Of a stretch of DNA of 64,000 nucleotides, positions 34,651 to 43,695 are shown one piece after another (positions within the stretch are counted from its first letter, which is position 1; every line of letters begins with the position of its first letter). The notes below the pieces were generated by a model, which saw only the letters and a list, made by a program, of their open reading frames with translations, searched no databases and was not told the DNA's origin. A program made the translations under genes and the position numbers. Source of the DNA: CAISIP01 sp031396205 (GTDB taxonomy: Bacteria; Pseudomonadota; Gammaproteobacteria; Burkholderiales; Burkholderiaceae_C); contig JANNKH010000060.1 in the NCBI GenBank assembly GCA_031396205.1, forward strand, positions 39,914 through 103,913, given 5' to 3'.

Positions 34651-36045
34651 TCAGGCAGGAATACGCTGCAACGCCGGAACTGGCCAGCCGCGCACTTCTG
34701 CGCGTGGGCAATACATGCGCAGGATCAGATAAAAGCTTCCCGCCGGTGCGGGCAGCCAGTTCGCGCTATGGCCGGGCTGCGTATGGGTGATGCGCAGCGT
34801 CAGGCCGCCATCGGGGTCGTACTGCAGGCCGGCAGTGCGGTCACCGATGGCATGGCGGGAGATCGGGTTCGGATACAGGAAACGGTCGGCATCGTACAGC
34901 GTGACCGACCAGAAGCCGTCGACCGGTGGCAGGTCGCCCGGTACGAATCGCATCAGGTAATCGTGCCGCCCATCCAGCGGCTGCTTGTCGGCATCAAAGT
35001 CGCCCATGGCGTACACCGCCTCGTCGCTGGCAAGACCGGCCAGGCCCTTGTAGGCCACCAGCGCACGCGACATGTAGTTGCTGCCGTAGCGACCCATGGT
35101 GTAGTTGGCGGCCCAGGGCTTGGCGACATGGCTGCGCGATCCGGCCACCAGCAGCGCTGCGCCATCGCACAGTCCACGCTGCAGTCCCAGGCGCAGTGGT
35201 GCGTCGAGCCATTTCCAGTCGAAACCCCGGCCGGGCACCAACTTGCCGCGCGCGAACCAGGCCAGCATGCCGGCATCGTCGATTGGCGGCGGCGCATCGG
35301 CCAGGCATTGGCATAGGTTGGAGAAGAATGCGCTGGCGATGGCCTGGGCATCATGCGGTCGCTCGCGCAACGCGGCCATTGTGTCCTGTGGTTCGCCGAT
35401 CCAGTGGGTGACTGCCGACGGCGCCTGCCCGAGGTCGGTGCCCGGTGGGCATTCGAGACGGATGTCCGACTGCAGCGCGCGCGCCGGCAATACGTCGTCG
35501 CCCGGACCGACCACGACTCGGGCGATCAGCCACATCAGGTCGGTGGGACAGCGAATGACGCGTGCGTCCTTTGGCAGCACTGCCGCTGCCGCTGTGCCGG
35601 GGCCGACCAGCGCGATCGTCTCGCCCGCGGGGTCGCTGTTGCGCAAGCCGGGATTGTCGAAGTTGTTGGTCCAGGCGTCGTACAACGCGAGAACGAAATA
35701 GCGCCCGCCGTGCTTCCGGCTCGATGGAACCTGCAGCAGGCGCGGACCATTGGCCAGGTTGAGCCAGCCGGTGGTGTACAGCAAGTCGTTGGCGGGCGTG
35801 ACGATGTCGCGCTCATGGGCGGCGGTGGCGTCCCGGTTGTGCTGCAAGCGGTCAAAGGGCGCCTTCCAGGCGATGCCCTCTGCGCTATGGGTGGTGGTCT
35901 GCAGGCGGCAAGTGCGCATGGTCTCGACCAGCGGGTAGCCCCACACGAATGCGGCCAGGCCGATGGACTGGCCCAGCGCAAACCGCGGGTCGCTTGCCGC
36001 GTCGCCCGACTCGGATGCAGCCACGGGCGAAGTCGGACTGGTCAT
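34651..36045 (-). CDS. DUF1254/DUF1214 domain protein (copy 1)
   Basis: A 464-residue relative of the gene at 33235. DUF1254 features are FVWGYPLVETMRTCR and IVTPANDLLYTTGWLNLANGP, and DUF1214 features are FWSVTLYDADRFLYPNPISRHAIGDRT. The two copies share the overall plan but differ widely in sequence, so they are old paralogues rather than a recent duplication. The start overlaps the acyl-CoA synthetase stop by 4 bases. No signal peptide is evident. Confidence 0.88.
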   Translation of the reverse strand: MTSPTSPVAASESGDAASDPRFALGQSIGLAAFVWGYPLVETMRTCRLQTTTHSAEGIAWKAPFDRLQHNRDATAAHERDIVTPANDLLYTTGWLNLANGPRLLQVPSSRKHGGRYFVLALYDAWTNNFDNPGLRNSDPAGETIALVGPGTAAAAVLPKDARVIRCPTDLMWLIARVVVGPGDDVLPARALQSDIRLECPPGTDLGQAPSAVTHWIGEPQDTMAALRERPHDAQAIASAFFSNLCQCLADAPPPIDDAGMLAWFARGKLVPGRGFDWKWLDAPLRLGLQRGLCDGAALLVAGSRSHVAKPWAANYTMGRYGSNYMSRALVAYKGLAGLASDEAVYAMGDFDADKQPLDGRHDYLMRFVPGDLPPVDGFWSVTLYDADRFLYPNPISRHAIGDRTAGLQYDPDGGLTLRITHTQPGHSANWLPAPAGSFYLILRMYCPRAEVRGWPVPALQRIPA

Positions 36046-38234
36046 GCGCTGGCGCCTGGTGTCGGGGCTCGGCCGATGATGACCGCGTCGACGGCGCAGC
36101 CGCCGCCGCGAGCCTGCGGCAGGGCAATGAAGGGATTGATGTCGATGCTGTCCAGCGTGTCGCCTGCAGCGGTCGCAAGCTGTGACAGCGCCACCAGATT
36201 GTCGGCCAGGAAATCCAGATCGACCGGCGTGCGCCCCCGTGCGCCATCCAGCAGGCCGTATCCCTTGACACTGCGGATCATGGTCAGCGCCTGCTGCCGG
36301 TTCACCGGCGCCGAGTGCAGCGCGACGTCACCCAGCAGCTCGACGAAGACGCCACCCAGGCCGAACATCACCATGGCTCCGAATACCGGGTCGCGCCGTG
36401 CGCCCAGGATGCACTCGACACCGCCGCTGACCATTGGCGCCACCAGCACGCCGTCAATCTGCGACCGGGGTGACTGTCCTTGTACCGATGCCAGCATGGT
36501 GTCGTAGGCCGCGTGCACCGCTGCACCATCGGGCAGGCCGAGCGCCACGCCACCAATATCGGACTTGTGCAGGATGTCGCGCGAGACAATCTTGAGCACC
36601 ACCGGTTGCGCCAGGCGCAGTGCGACGGCTGCCGCCTGTGCGCCCGATGCCACCACCTGATGGTCGCACACGGCGATGCCGGCAGTGGCCAGCGTAGCCA
36701 GCGCCTGCGGTTCGGATTGCGCGCCCGCGGGCAGAGGCGTCGTCGCCTGCGTCGGTTGTGGCGCCGCAATATCGGTGCGGGCGAACGATTCCGCGAATAC
36801 GGCCAGCGCAGCCATCGTGCGCATCGCCTCGGCCGGTTCCGCAAACACCAGGCAGCCCATGGCCTCGATGATCTGTCGGCGCCCAGCCGACATCAAGGTG
36901 CTCAGCGCCAGCAGCCTGTCGGGGTAATCGCGCCGCAGGTTGCGTACCAGCGCCTCGATCACCGGCCAGATCGCGTCGGACGTTCCGGCCGCTGCGAGAA
37001 AGGCCACCCAACTGCCATAGTGGCCCACGTCCAGCATCAGCCGTGCAGTGCGTTCGATCAGCGCCAGGTCGTTGGTTACCTGGCCAGTGATGTCAACCGG
37101 ATTGGCAGGCCCGGCGAATGGCACCCAGCTGCGAATCGTTGCCTGCGCGTCCTGCGGCATCGGACGCACGTCCAGGCCACGGTCATGGGCTTCGTCCGCC
37201 ATCAGCACGCCGACGCCGCCGGACAAGGTGAACAGGCCAATCGACCGGTCTGCCGGCAGAGTCGCGATGCTGGCGCTGGCTGCGATCCCGAAGAACTCGG
37301 CAATATCCCTGGCCCGGTGCACGCCGTATTCGCGAAAGATGGCGTCGTACACTGCGTCGTCGCCAGCCAATGCCGCGGTGTGGCTCGCCGCGGCCTGGGC
37401 GCCGATCGGGGTGCGGCCCACCTTGACGATGACCACCGGTTTTCCCGCCGCATGGGCGGCCGCCAGCGCACGGCGCAACTTGAAACCGTCGCGACAACCT
37501 TCCATGTAGGCCATGATGACGCGGGTGTTCGGGTCATGGGCCAGCCACTCCAGGCAGTCAGCCAGATCCACGTCGGCTTCATTGCCGGTCGTGATCCATT
37601 GGGAGAATCCGATGCCGCGTTCACGTGCCAGCGAATAGGCGTAGGCACCGAATGCGCCCGATTGGCTGACCAGGCCAATATGGCCGGTGCGCAACAGGCC
37701 GGCATTGGGCACCGGCGAAAAGGTGGCATAGACGCCGGCGCGAATGTTCATGAATCCCAGGCAATTAGGCCCGAGCAGGCGGACACCGGCCGCTTGGGCG
37801 ATACACGCCAGCTGCCGCTGGGCGTTTGCACCGCTGTCACCGACCTCGGCATATCCGGAGGTAAAAAGCACGATGCCGTGCACACCGGCGGCAATGGCGT
37901 CCTCCAGCGCCGGCTGCACCCGATTGGCTGGAATCGCGAATATGGCCACGTCGACGGGCGCCCCGATCGCGCGCAGCGACGGATAGGCGGTCAGGCCCTG
38001 GATCCGGCCATGCTTCGGGTTGACCGGATAGATGGGTCCCTGGAAGCCGAAACGCTTGTGGAAGTCGACCGGAATGCCACCGATCTTGCCGATGGTGTCG
38101 GAGGCACCGACGATGGCCACCGCGCGCGGTGCGAAAAGGGTGGACAACGAGTCCAGGCGCGGTTGTACCTGGATGTCCGCGGTTGCCGGCCCATTGGCGG
38201 AGCGCAACGTTGCGCGGCTGGGTGTCGCTTTCAT
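36042..38234 (-). CDS. Acyl-CoA synthetase, NDP-forming (CoA-binding plus ATP-grasp)
   Basis: A 730-residue single-chain enzyme of the ADP-forming acetate-CoA ligase/Pat-like superfamily. The CoA-binding domain begins APRAVAIVGASDTIGKIGG. The ligase part has LVSQSGAFGAYAY, and the phospho-His motif is ASHTAALAG. The C-terminal ATP-grasp domain contains PVVLKIVSRDILHKSDIGGV and GLGGVFVELLGDVA. It would activate a carboxylic acid as a CoA thioester. It overlaps the sulfatase gene and the DUF1254 gene by 4 bases each. Confidence 0.9.
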   Translation of the reverse strand: MKATPSRATLRSANGPATADIQVQPRLDSLSTLFAPRAVAIVGASDTIGKIGGIPVDFHKRFGFQGPIYPVNPKHGRIQGLTAYPSLRAIGAPVDVAIFAIPANRVQPALEDAIAAGVHGIVLFTSGYAEVGDSGANAQRQLACIAQAAGVRLLGPNCLGFMNIRAGVYATFSPVPNAGLLRTGHIGLVSQSGAFGAYAYSLARERGIGFSQWITTGNEADVDLADCLEWLAHDPNTRVIMAYMEGCRDGFKLRRALAAAHAAGKPVVIVKVGRTPIGAQAAASHTAALAGDDAVYDAIFREYGVHRARDIAEFFGIAASASIATLPADRSIGLFTLSGGVGVLMADEAHDRGLDVRPMPQDAQATIRSWVPFAGPANPVDITGQVTNDLALIERTARLMLDVGHYGSWVAFLAAAGTSDAIWPVIEALVRNLRRDYPDRLLALSTLMSAGRRQIIEAMGCLVFAEPAEAMRTMAALAVFAESFARTDIAAPQPTQATTPLPAGAQSEPQALATLATAGIAVCDHQVVASGAQAAAVALRLAQPVVLKIVSRDILHKSDIGGVALGLPDGAAVHAAYDTMLASVQGQSPRSQIDGVLVAPMVSGGVECILGARRDPVFGAMVMFGLGGVFVELLGDVALHSAPVNRQQALTMIRSVKGYGLLDGARGRTPVDLDFLADNLVALSQLATAAGDTLDSIDINPFIALPQARGGGCAVDAVIIGRAPTPGASA

Positions 38235-40495
38235 TGGCGCGCCATTTCAGTGCGCATGATGGCCTTGACCTCGCCCTGGCTTGTCTTGTCGCCCAGCTCG
38301 AAGGTCACCCGGTGCATCTGGCCCGGGTAGATGAACGGCGCCTGGTAGTCGTGATTGACCGGTGACAGGCTGCGACCCAGGTCCATGCCGGTGCTCGACA
38401 ACACGAACAACAACCTGGGTATTGCCGCGCTGGCCACCGCCACGCCGTCCAGCCGCAGCTGCGCCTGCGAACTGCCGTCCTCGTGCCGGGTCACATCGAG
38501 CTCCACCGTATGCGCTCCCGGCGCGAGCGCGTCAGCCGCAACAGCGCGGGAATGCGCGTGAAAGCAGTTGTAGTCGAAGTGCAACCGACCCTGGAGTACA
38601 TACAGCGCATAGCCGCTATTGAGGGTACCCCGGTTGACGAGCACGCCGTCGCCCCGCGCCTGCGGGTGGGTCAGCTCCACCGTGGTGCGCCAACTGCGCG
38701 CAGCCGACGGACAGGCATCGGCCGGCACATGGGACACCGGCGGGTAATACACGAAGCGGCGGCGCGCCGTCGGCATGTCGGGGCGGCGTGATGCCCTGAA
38801 CATTTCGGATGCGCCACGGTCGTCCAGCGGTAGCACGCCATGCTTGTGTGCCTCCAGCCACCACAGTTCGATCATCTGCCGCAGCCGGTCCGGTTCGGCC
38901 TGCGCCAGATCCCGGCATTCGGAGAAATCACGATCGAGGTGGTAGAGCTCCCACACGTCGTCGTCAAAGGGCGCGCCGGACTTGTGCCGCGACACGGCCT
39001 TCCAGCCGTCATGCACCAGCGCGCGATGGCCAAACATCTCGAAATACTGCGGCCCGCGGGCAATGGTAGCGCAGGCGTCGCTGAAAGTGGCCAGCAGGCT
39101 GGTGCCGTGCACCGGGGATTGCGGCACACTGGCCACTACGGTCGGTTGCGCAATGCCAATGGCGGCCAGCACGGTGGGCGCTATGTCGATCGCGTGGCAA
39201 AACTGCTTGCGGGTGCTTCCAGGGTCGGCCAGGTGGCCGGGCCAGTGGACGATCAGAGGGTCGCGCACACCGCCGCCATGGGTGTTTTGCTTGTACCACT
39301 TGAGCGGGCTGTTGCCGGCCTGCGCCCACCCCCACGGTATGTTGCAGTGGCTGTTCGGGCCGCCGATATCGTCCAGCCGCAACACAGCCGCGTCCACGTC
39401 TTCGCGCATGCCGTTGAAATAGCGCATCTCGTCCAGGATGCCGCTGGCGCCGCCCTCCTGGCTGGCGCCGTTGTCCGACAGCAGCAGGAACAGGGTGTTG
39501 TCCCAGGCGCCCAGTTGCTGCAGGTGCGCGACCAGGCGGCCGATCTGGTCGTCGGTGTGTTCCAGCATGGCGGCAAAGGCTTCCTGCAGCCGGGCTGCAA
39601 AACGCTGTTCGTTGTGGGTCAGATCACTCCAGGGCTTGACGCCGCGGTTGCGCGGCGCCAGCAGGGTGTCGGGCGCAATGAGCCCCATGTGCTTCTGGCG
39701 CGCGAACCAGGCTTCGCGCTCCACATCCCAGCCTGCGTCGAAGCGGCCGCGGTACTTGTCGAGGTAGCTTTGCGGCGACTGATGGGGTGCGTGCATGGCA
39801 CCAAAGGCCAGGTACAGGAAAAAAGGCTTCTCGGGTACCAGCGACTTCAAGTCGCGAATAAAGCCACCCGCCTGGTCGACCACATCCTCGGAGAAATGGT
39901 AGCCCTGCTCGGGTGAGCGCGGTTGCGCAATCGCGTGGTTGTCGCAGACCAGTTCAGGGGTGAACTGGTCGCTTTCACCGTTGAGAAAGCCGTAGAAGCG
40001 ATCGAAACCGCGCTGGAGCGGCCAGTTGGTGAAGGGCCCCGCAGCCGAACACTCGGCCATCGGCGCCAGATGCCATTTGCCGGCGGCATAGGTTGCGTAG
40101 CCGTTGTCGCGCAGCACCTCGGCCAGCGTGGCCGCCGACTTCGGAATTGCGCCGCGCATGTTGGGAAAGCCGGTATCGAAGTTGGAGATGCAGCGCATCC
40201 CTACCGCGTGGTGGTTGCGGCCGGTCAGCAGGCAGGCGCGGGTGGGCGAACACAGAGCGGTGGTATGAAAACCGGTGAAGCGCAGACCCTGCGCCGCAAT
40301 GCGGTCGATGTGCGGGGTGGACAAGGTCGAGCCGAAACACCCCAGATGCGAAAAGCCGGTGTCGTCGAGAACCACCGTGACGATATTGGGCGCGCCGGGT
40401 GGCACTGTCGACGGCGGCCACCAGGGTTGGGATTCCTGTGCGGTATGGGCGATCAGGCCCCCGAACGGTTCGTCGCCGGGCAGGGAACAGGTCAT
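38231..40495 (-). CDS. Type I sulfatase with C-terminal beta-domain
   Basis: A 754-residue sulfatase. Cys82 in CSPTRACLLTGR is the formylglycine precursor. Asp44-Asp45 (VVLDDTG) and a later SDNGAS segment supply metal ligands. About 200 C-terminal residues form a beta-rich extension (NRGTLNSGYALYVLQGRLHFDYN). There is no signal peptide, so the substrate is handled in the cytoplasm. ATG 40495 has GGAG 10 bases upstream; a GTG at 40528 is an alternative. It is the first gene of the operon facing the TetR gene across the tandem operators. Confidence 0.9.
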   Translation of the reverse strand: MTCSLPGDEPFGGLIAHTAQESQPWWPPSTVPPGAPNIVTVVLDDTGFSHLGCFGSTLSTPHIDRIAAQGLRFTGFHTTALCSPTRACLLTGRNHHAVGMRCISNFDTGFPNMRGAIPKSAATLAEVLRDNGYATYAAGKWHLAPMAECSAAGPFTNWPLQRGFDRFYGFLNGESDQFTPELVCDNHAIAQPRSPEQGYHFSEDVVDQAGGFIRDLKSLVPEKPFFLYLAFGAMHAPHQSPQSYLDKYRGRFDAGWDVEREAWFARQKHMGLIAPDTLLAPRNRGVKPWSDLTHNEQRFAARLQEAFAAMLEHTDDQIGRLVAHLQQLGAWDNTLFLLLSDNGASQEGGASGILDEMRYFNGMREDVDAAVLRLDDIGGPNSHCNIPWGWAQAGNSPLKWYKQNTHGGGVRDPLIVHWPGHLADPGSTRKQFCHAIDIAPTVLAAIGIAQPTVVASVPQSPVHGTSLLATFSDACATIARGPQYFEMFGHRALVHDGWKAVSRHKSGAPFDDDVWELYHLDRDFSECRDLAQAEPDRLRQMIELWWLEAHKHGVLPLDDRGASEMFRASRRPDMPTARRRFVYYPPVSHVPADACPSAARSWRTTVELTHPQARGDGVLVNRGTLNSGYALYVLQGRLHFDYNCFHAHSRAVAADALAPGAHTVELDVTRHEDGSSQAQLRLDGVAVASAAIPRLLFVLSSTGMDLGRSLSPVNHDYQAPFIYPGQMHRVTFELGDKTSQGEVKAIMRTEMARQ

Positions 40496-40549
40496 GCTGG
40501 TTGGTACTCCAAATGCGTGGTGCTGCACAAAAAGACTGACTTGCCAGAA

Positions 40550-40565
40550 TAATTCAAATGAATTA
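40550..40565. promoter_or_regulatory. TetR operator, copy 1
   Basis: TAATTCA-AA-TGAATTA: two exactly complementary 7-bp arms around 2 bp. It lies between the divergent sulfatase and TetR genes. The centre is 22 bp from that of copy 2, about two helical turns, so two repressor dimers would bind on the same DNA face. Confidence 0.75.
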
Positions 40566-40571
40566 CATTGT

Positions 40572-40587
40572 TAATTCAGATGAATTA
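40572..40587. promoter_or_regulatory. TetR operator, copy 2
   Basis: TAATTCA-GA-TGAATTA, identical in both arms to copy 1 and differing only in one central base. Both copies are followed by CA. The location fits simultaneous control of the sulfatase operon and autoregulation of the TetR gene. Confidence 0.75.
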
Positions 40588-40673
40588 CACGTCAATGCAT
40601 TCCTGGTGTCAGTCGCGCAGGCGACGAGAGCCGTTTGTGGTCTTTGCTGGCCTGACATCGACAAGGTTGCCCC

Positions 40674-41363
40674 GTGACTGAGCCCGCCACCGCGCCTGTG
40701 GTCGAGCAGCTGACCGACACCGCCATCCAGATACTGGACACGGCAGAACGACTGTTTGCGCAGAACGGCATCGACAAGGTGTCGATCCGCGAGATCGTAC
40801 GGATTAGCGGTCAGAGCAATCTGTCGGCGGCACACTACCATTTTGGTTCGCGCGAGGCCCTGATCGGCACGCTCCTGGCCAGGCGGATCCGCTCCATCAA
40901 CGTCATTCGCCACCAGCGCATGGATGAACTGGTGGCCAGCGGTTCGGACAAGAGTGTGTACGCCGTGGCATCCACATCGGTGATGGTGCTGGGCGACGTG
41001 GTCAGGACCATGTCCTGGGGCCCTGACTATGTCCGGGTCGTCGCACAAGCGCTATTTGTGCACAACCGCGACGTGTGGCGTTATCTGGATCCGGACACGA
41101 TGAGCGGCCATACCCGGGTGCGCCACATGTTGCGGCAAGTGCTGCCTGACCTTCCCATTCGGGTTTTCAAGGATCGCATCTGGTCGCTCAACAACATGGC
41201 CAGCTACGGCATTGCGCGCTGGGTCCAGACCTACGGCGCTGTAACACCGACCAACAGCCGGCGCTATGCCAGTCTGATCCGAAACCTGGCCGATTTCCTC
41301 GCAGCGGGCATGGCCGCTGCGATCGGCGATCCCGACGCCTACCTGGCGCAGGACGAGGAGTGA
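40674..41363 (+). CDS. TetR/AcrR-family transcriptional regulator
   Basis: A 229-residue regulator. The N-terminal helix-turn-helix is at about residues 15-62 (ILDTAERLFAQNGIDKVSIREIVRISG, then SNLSAAHYHFGSREALI). The ligand domain is divergent and not assignable. The start is GTG 40674 with AAGG upstream. It is divergent from the sulfatase-acyl-CoA synthetase-DUF1254 operon, with tandem palindromes between them, and so is most likely its repressor. Confidence 0.9.
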   Translation: MTEPATAPVVEQLTDTAIQILDTAERLFAQNGIDKVSIREIVRISGQSNLSAAHYHFGSREALIGTLLARRIRSINVIRHQRMDELVASGSDKSVYAVASTSVMVLGDVVRTMSWGPDYVRVVAQALFVHNRDVWRYLDPDTMSGHTRVRHMLRQVLPDLPIRVFKDRIWSLNNMASYGIARWVQTYGAVTPTNSRRYASLIRNLADFLAAGMAAAIGDPDAYLAQDEE

Positions 41364-41367
41364 CACC

Positions 41368-41850
41368 ATGATATCGGTAGCGACGCCGCCGTCCCGACGC
41401 AGCCAGCCTATGGCGATCCGCATTGGATTGTGCGCGATGGATACCGCTTTGAGAATGGCTGGTGGGATCCCAATCCGACATCGCTGCACCCAGCTGCGCC
41501 GCGCGTTGCCAGCGCGGCGATCGCGGGCGCGATCACGGATAGGCAAGCGGTGCCGGATCGATCATGCGTTGGCATTGGCGCCCGACGATCTGACCCATCT
41601 TGCGTTTCATGTCGCGGATCTGCTGGCCACGCTCGACGGCGACGGACCCGAGATCGCACAGACACGCCGCCTGCTGTCTGAATGGTTGTCTCAGCGTGCG
41701 TCGCAGGTCAGAAGCCATGTTTCCATGCGCCGTGTTCCACGGCCGCGCGCAATTGATCCAGTATGGCGAAACAGGCCGGTTTGGCGTTGGCTGACCGCAG
41801 GGCCATTGCCACGCGCAGTGCCAGATTTTTCAACCGCGCAACTTCGTTGA
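41368..41850 (+). CDS. Uncertain 160-codon frame, possibly a decayed gene
   Basis: The ATG at 41368 has GAGGAG 7 bases upstream, within the end of the TetR gene, and so could be translationally coupled. The product is Arg-rich at first and becomes protein-like only in its middle (ALAPDDLTHLAFHVADLLATL). A second frame over 41364-41500 also reads plausibly (YGDPHWIVRDGYRFENGWWD). The two together suggest a frame-disrupted remnant rather than an intact gene. I recognise no family. The rest of 41364-41880 holds only the SD of the next gene. Confidence 0.25.
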   Translation: MISVATPPSRRSQPMAIRIGLCAMDTALRMAGGIPIRHRCTQLRRALPARRSRARSRIGKRCRIDHALALAPDDLTHLAFHVADLLATLDGDGPEIAQTRRLLSEWLSQRASQVRSHVSMRRVPRPRAIDPVWRNRPVWRWLTAGPLPRAVPDFSTAQLR

Positions 41851-41880
41851 CCCGAACTTGCGCATCATCAGGAGACAGAC

Positions 41881-42858
41881 ATGGTCAAGACTTTGATCGC
41901 GATGGCGTCGATTGCAACGTCGATGCTGTGGCAGGCGTCCGCGCACGCGCAGGTTCCGTGGCCGAACAAGCCGATCCGGTTCATCGTATCCGGCGCCGCC
42001 GGAAGTGGCACGGACATGGTAGCGCGCACGTTCACCGATGCGATGGCCAAGACCTTTGGCCAACCCATCATTGTGGACAACAAACCGGGCGCAAACGGCC
42101 TGATCGCGACCGAGGCGGCTGCGACCGCCCCGAACGATGGATACCACTTCCTGTTCACCTATGCCGCTGCGCACGTCGTCAACCCGGTCCTGCTCAGCAA
42201 GGTTCCCTACGATGTTCACAAGGACTTCACCGCGGTGGCGCAGATCGGCGCCGGCGGGAACTTCCTCGTTGTGCCGGCGGCCTTGCCGCTCAAGGACCTG
42301 AAAGATCTTGTCGCGTATGTAAAAACCAAACCTGCCGACACGCTGTCCTATGGCTCCTGGGGCAACGGGTCCGGCGGGCATTTGAGCATGGAGGCACTCA
42401 AGCAGCAGACCGGGTTGCAGATAAAGCACATTCCCTACAAATCAGTGGCCGCATCCAACGCGGATCTGGTGGCCGGTCATATCGATGTTGCGTTCTCCGC
42501 CACCGCGACGGCGCTGCCGCTGATCAGCAGCGGCAAGCTCAAGGCGCTGGCCATCAGCGGCACGTACCGCTCCAAGCAGATGCCGGACGTCAAGACGATG
42601 AGTGAGCAGGGCGTCAAGTTCGAACTCAACGCGTGGTACGCCGTATTCGCACCAGCGGGCACGCCGCCGGCCATCGTGCAGGCGGTCAACAAGGAAATCA
42701 ACCGATTGGTGGCGGCGCCGGAGATGGCCAAACGCTGGGACACGCTGGGCTTTTCCGAAATGCCGATCAAGACCGCAGAGCAGTTCGGCGAACAGGTCAA
42801 GAGCGATTTGCGCGATTGGGGCGCGATCGTCAAGGCTGGCAATATCAAGGTTGACTGA
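41881..42858 (+). CDS. Bug/TctC-family tripartite tricarboxylate receptor
   Basis: A 325-residue periplasmic receptor with a signal peptide (ending ASAHAQV). Typical segments are WPNKPIRFIVSGAAGSGTDMVAR, YGSWGNGSGGHLSMEALK and HIPYKSVAASNADLVAGHID. AGGAG lies 5 bases before ATG 41881. It is an orphan like the other two in this window. It precedes an SDR gene by 10 bp and may recognise a substrate of the surrounding catabolic genes. Confidence 0.92.
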   Translation: MVKTLIAMASIATSMLWQASAHAQVPWPNKPIRFIVSGAAGSGTDMVARTFTDAMAKTFGQPIIVDNKPGANGLIATEAAATAPNDGYHFLFTYAAAHVVNPVLLSKVPYDVHKDFTAVAQIGAGGNFLVVPAALPLKDLKDLVAYVKTKPADTLSYGSWGNGSGGHLSMEALKQQTGLQIKHIPYKSVAASNADLVAGHIDVAFSATATALPLISSGKLKALAISGTYRSKQMPDVKTMSEQGVKFELNAWYAVFAPAGTPPAIVQAVNKEINRLVAAPEMAKRWDTLGFSEMPIKTAEQFGEQVKSDLRDWGAIVKAGNIKVD

Positions 42859-42868
42859 GGCAATGGCC

Positions 42869-43600
42869 ATGGACACGAAGTTGCTTTTACGCGGCAAGGT
42901 CGCAGTGGTAACGGGTGCCGGCCGGGGAATTGGTCGGGCCATCGCGCTGGCCTATGCCAAGGCTGGCGCCGCCGTGGTCTGCAGTGCCCGCAGCCGGACC
43001 GAGATTGACGAGACCGCAGGCCTTGTCGCTGCAGCAGGTGGAGTGGCCAGCGCATGCGCGGCAGACATCGGCGACTACGCGGCTGTGCAAGCGCTTTTCG
43101 AACATGCTGCCCAAACCCATGGCGGCGTGGATATCGTCGTCGCCAATGCCGGCGTCATCGGTCAAGGACGCACGGTGCACGAAGCGGACCCAGCCGCCTG
43201 GGCCAGAACGATCCATGTCAACCTGGTCGGTGCCTTCCATACGGCGCATGCGGCCATTGCCCATCTGCGCGTGCGTGGCAGCGGCAAGATCATCTTCGTC
43301 GGGTCAGGGGCGCGCAAGGGCGCCGTCGCTGGCATGAGCGATTACGCTGCGTCCAAGATCGGTCTGTGGAGATTGACCCAAACGCTGGCGGTCGAGTTGC
43401 AGCAGTTCAACATCAGTGTGAACGAGTTGATCCCCGGACCGGTGAAGACCGCAATGACCGGTTTCGGCGACCGGCCGTTCCCGACTGGCGAGTGGATCAA
43501 GGAACCCGACGACGTTGTCGCGCTTGCCATGTTTCTGGCGACGCAGCCGGATGTGGGCCCGACAGCGCAGAGTTTCAGCCTGATGCGCCGGGCAGCGTGA
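42869..43600 (+). CDS. Short-chain dehydrogenase/reductase (SDR)
   Basis: A 243-residue classical SDR. TGAGRGIG is the cofactor loop, then come ANAGVI, the Ser in IIFVGSGARKG and YAASK (the YxxxK pair). The late segment VNELIPGPVKTAMT is typical of 3-oxoacyl-ACP reductase-like SDRs. ATG 42869 has GAGG 8 bases upstream; ATG 42863 is only 2 bases from it. It is probably co-transcribed with the Bug receptor gene. Confidence 0.88.
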   Translation: MDTKLLLRGKVAVVTGAGRGIGRAIALAYAKAGAAVVCSARSRTEIDETAGLVAAAGGVASACAADIGDYAAVQALFEHAAQTHGGVDIVVANAGVIGQGRTVHEADPAAWARTIHVNLVGAFHTAHAAIAHLRVRGSGKIIFVGSGARKGAVAGMSDYAASKIGLWRLTQTLAVELQQFNISVNELIPGPVKTAMTGFGDRPFPTGEWIKEPDDVVALAMFLATQPDVGPTAQSFSLMRRAA

Positions 43601-43695
43601 CGGTCCGCCTGGATAGCACGCGATCGTGCGCGGTACGCCAGGCGCCCATGCGACCGCTTTCGCCTGTCGGCGGGCGCCGCCAGACAGAGCATGAC

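Noticed and set aside
36480..38330. Long open frame on the plus strand opposite the acyl-CoA synthetase
   Set aside because: It mirrors the synthetase codons, has no family motif and no SD; the minus-strand protein has clear CoA-binding and ATP-grasp motifs.
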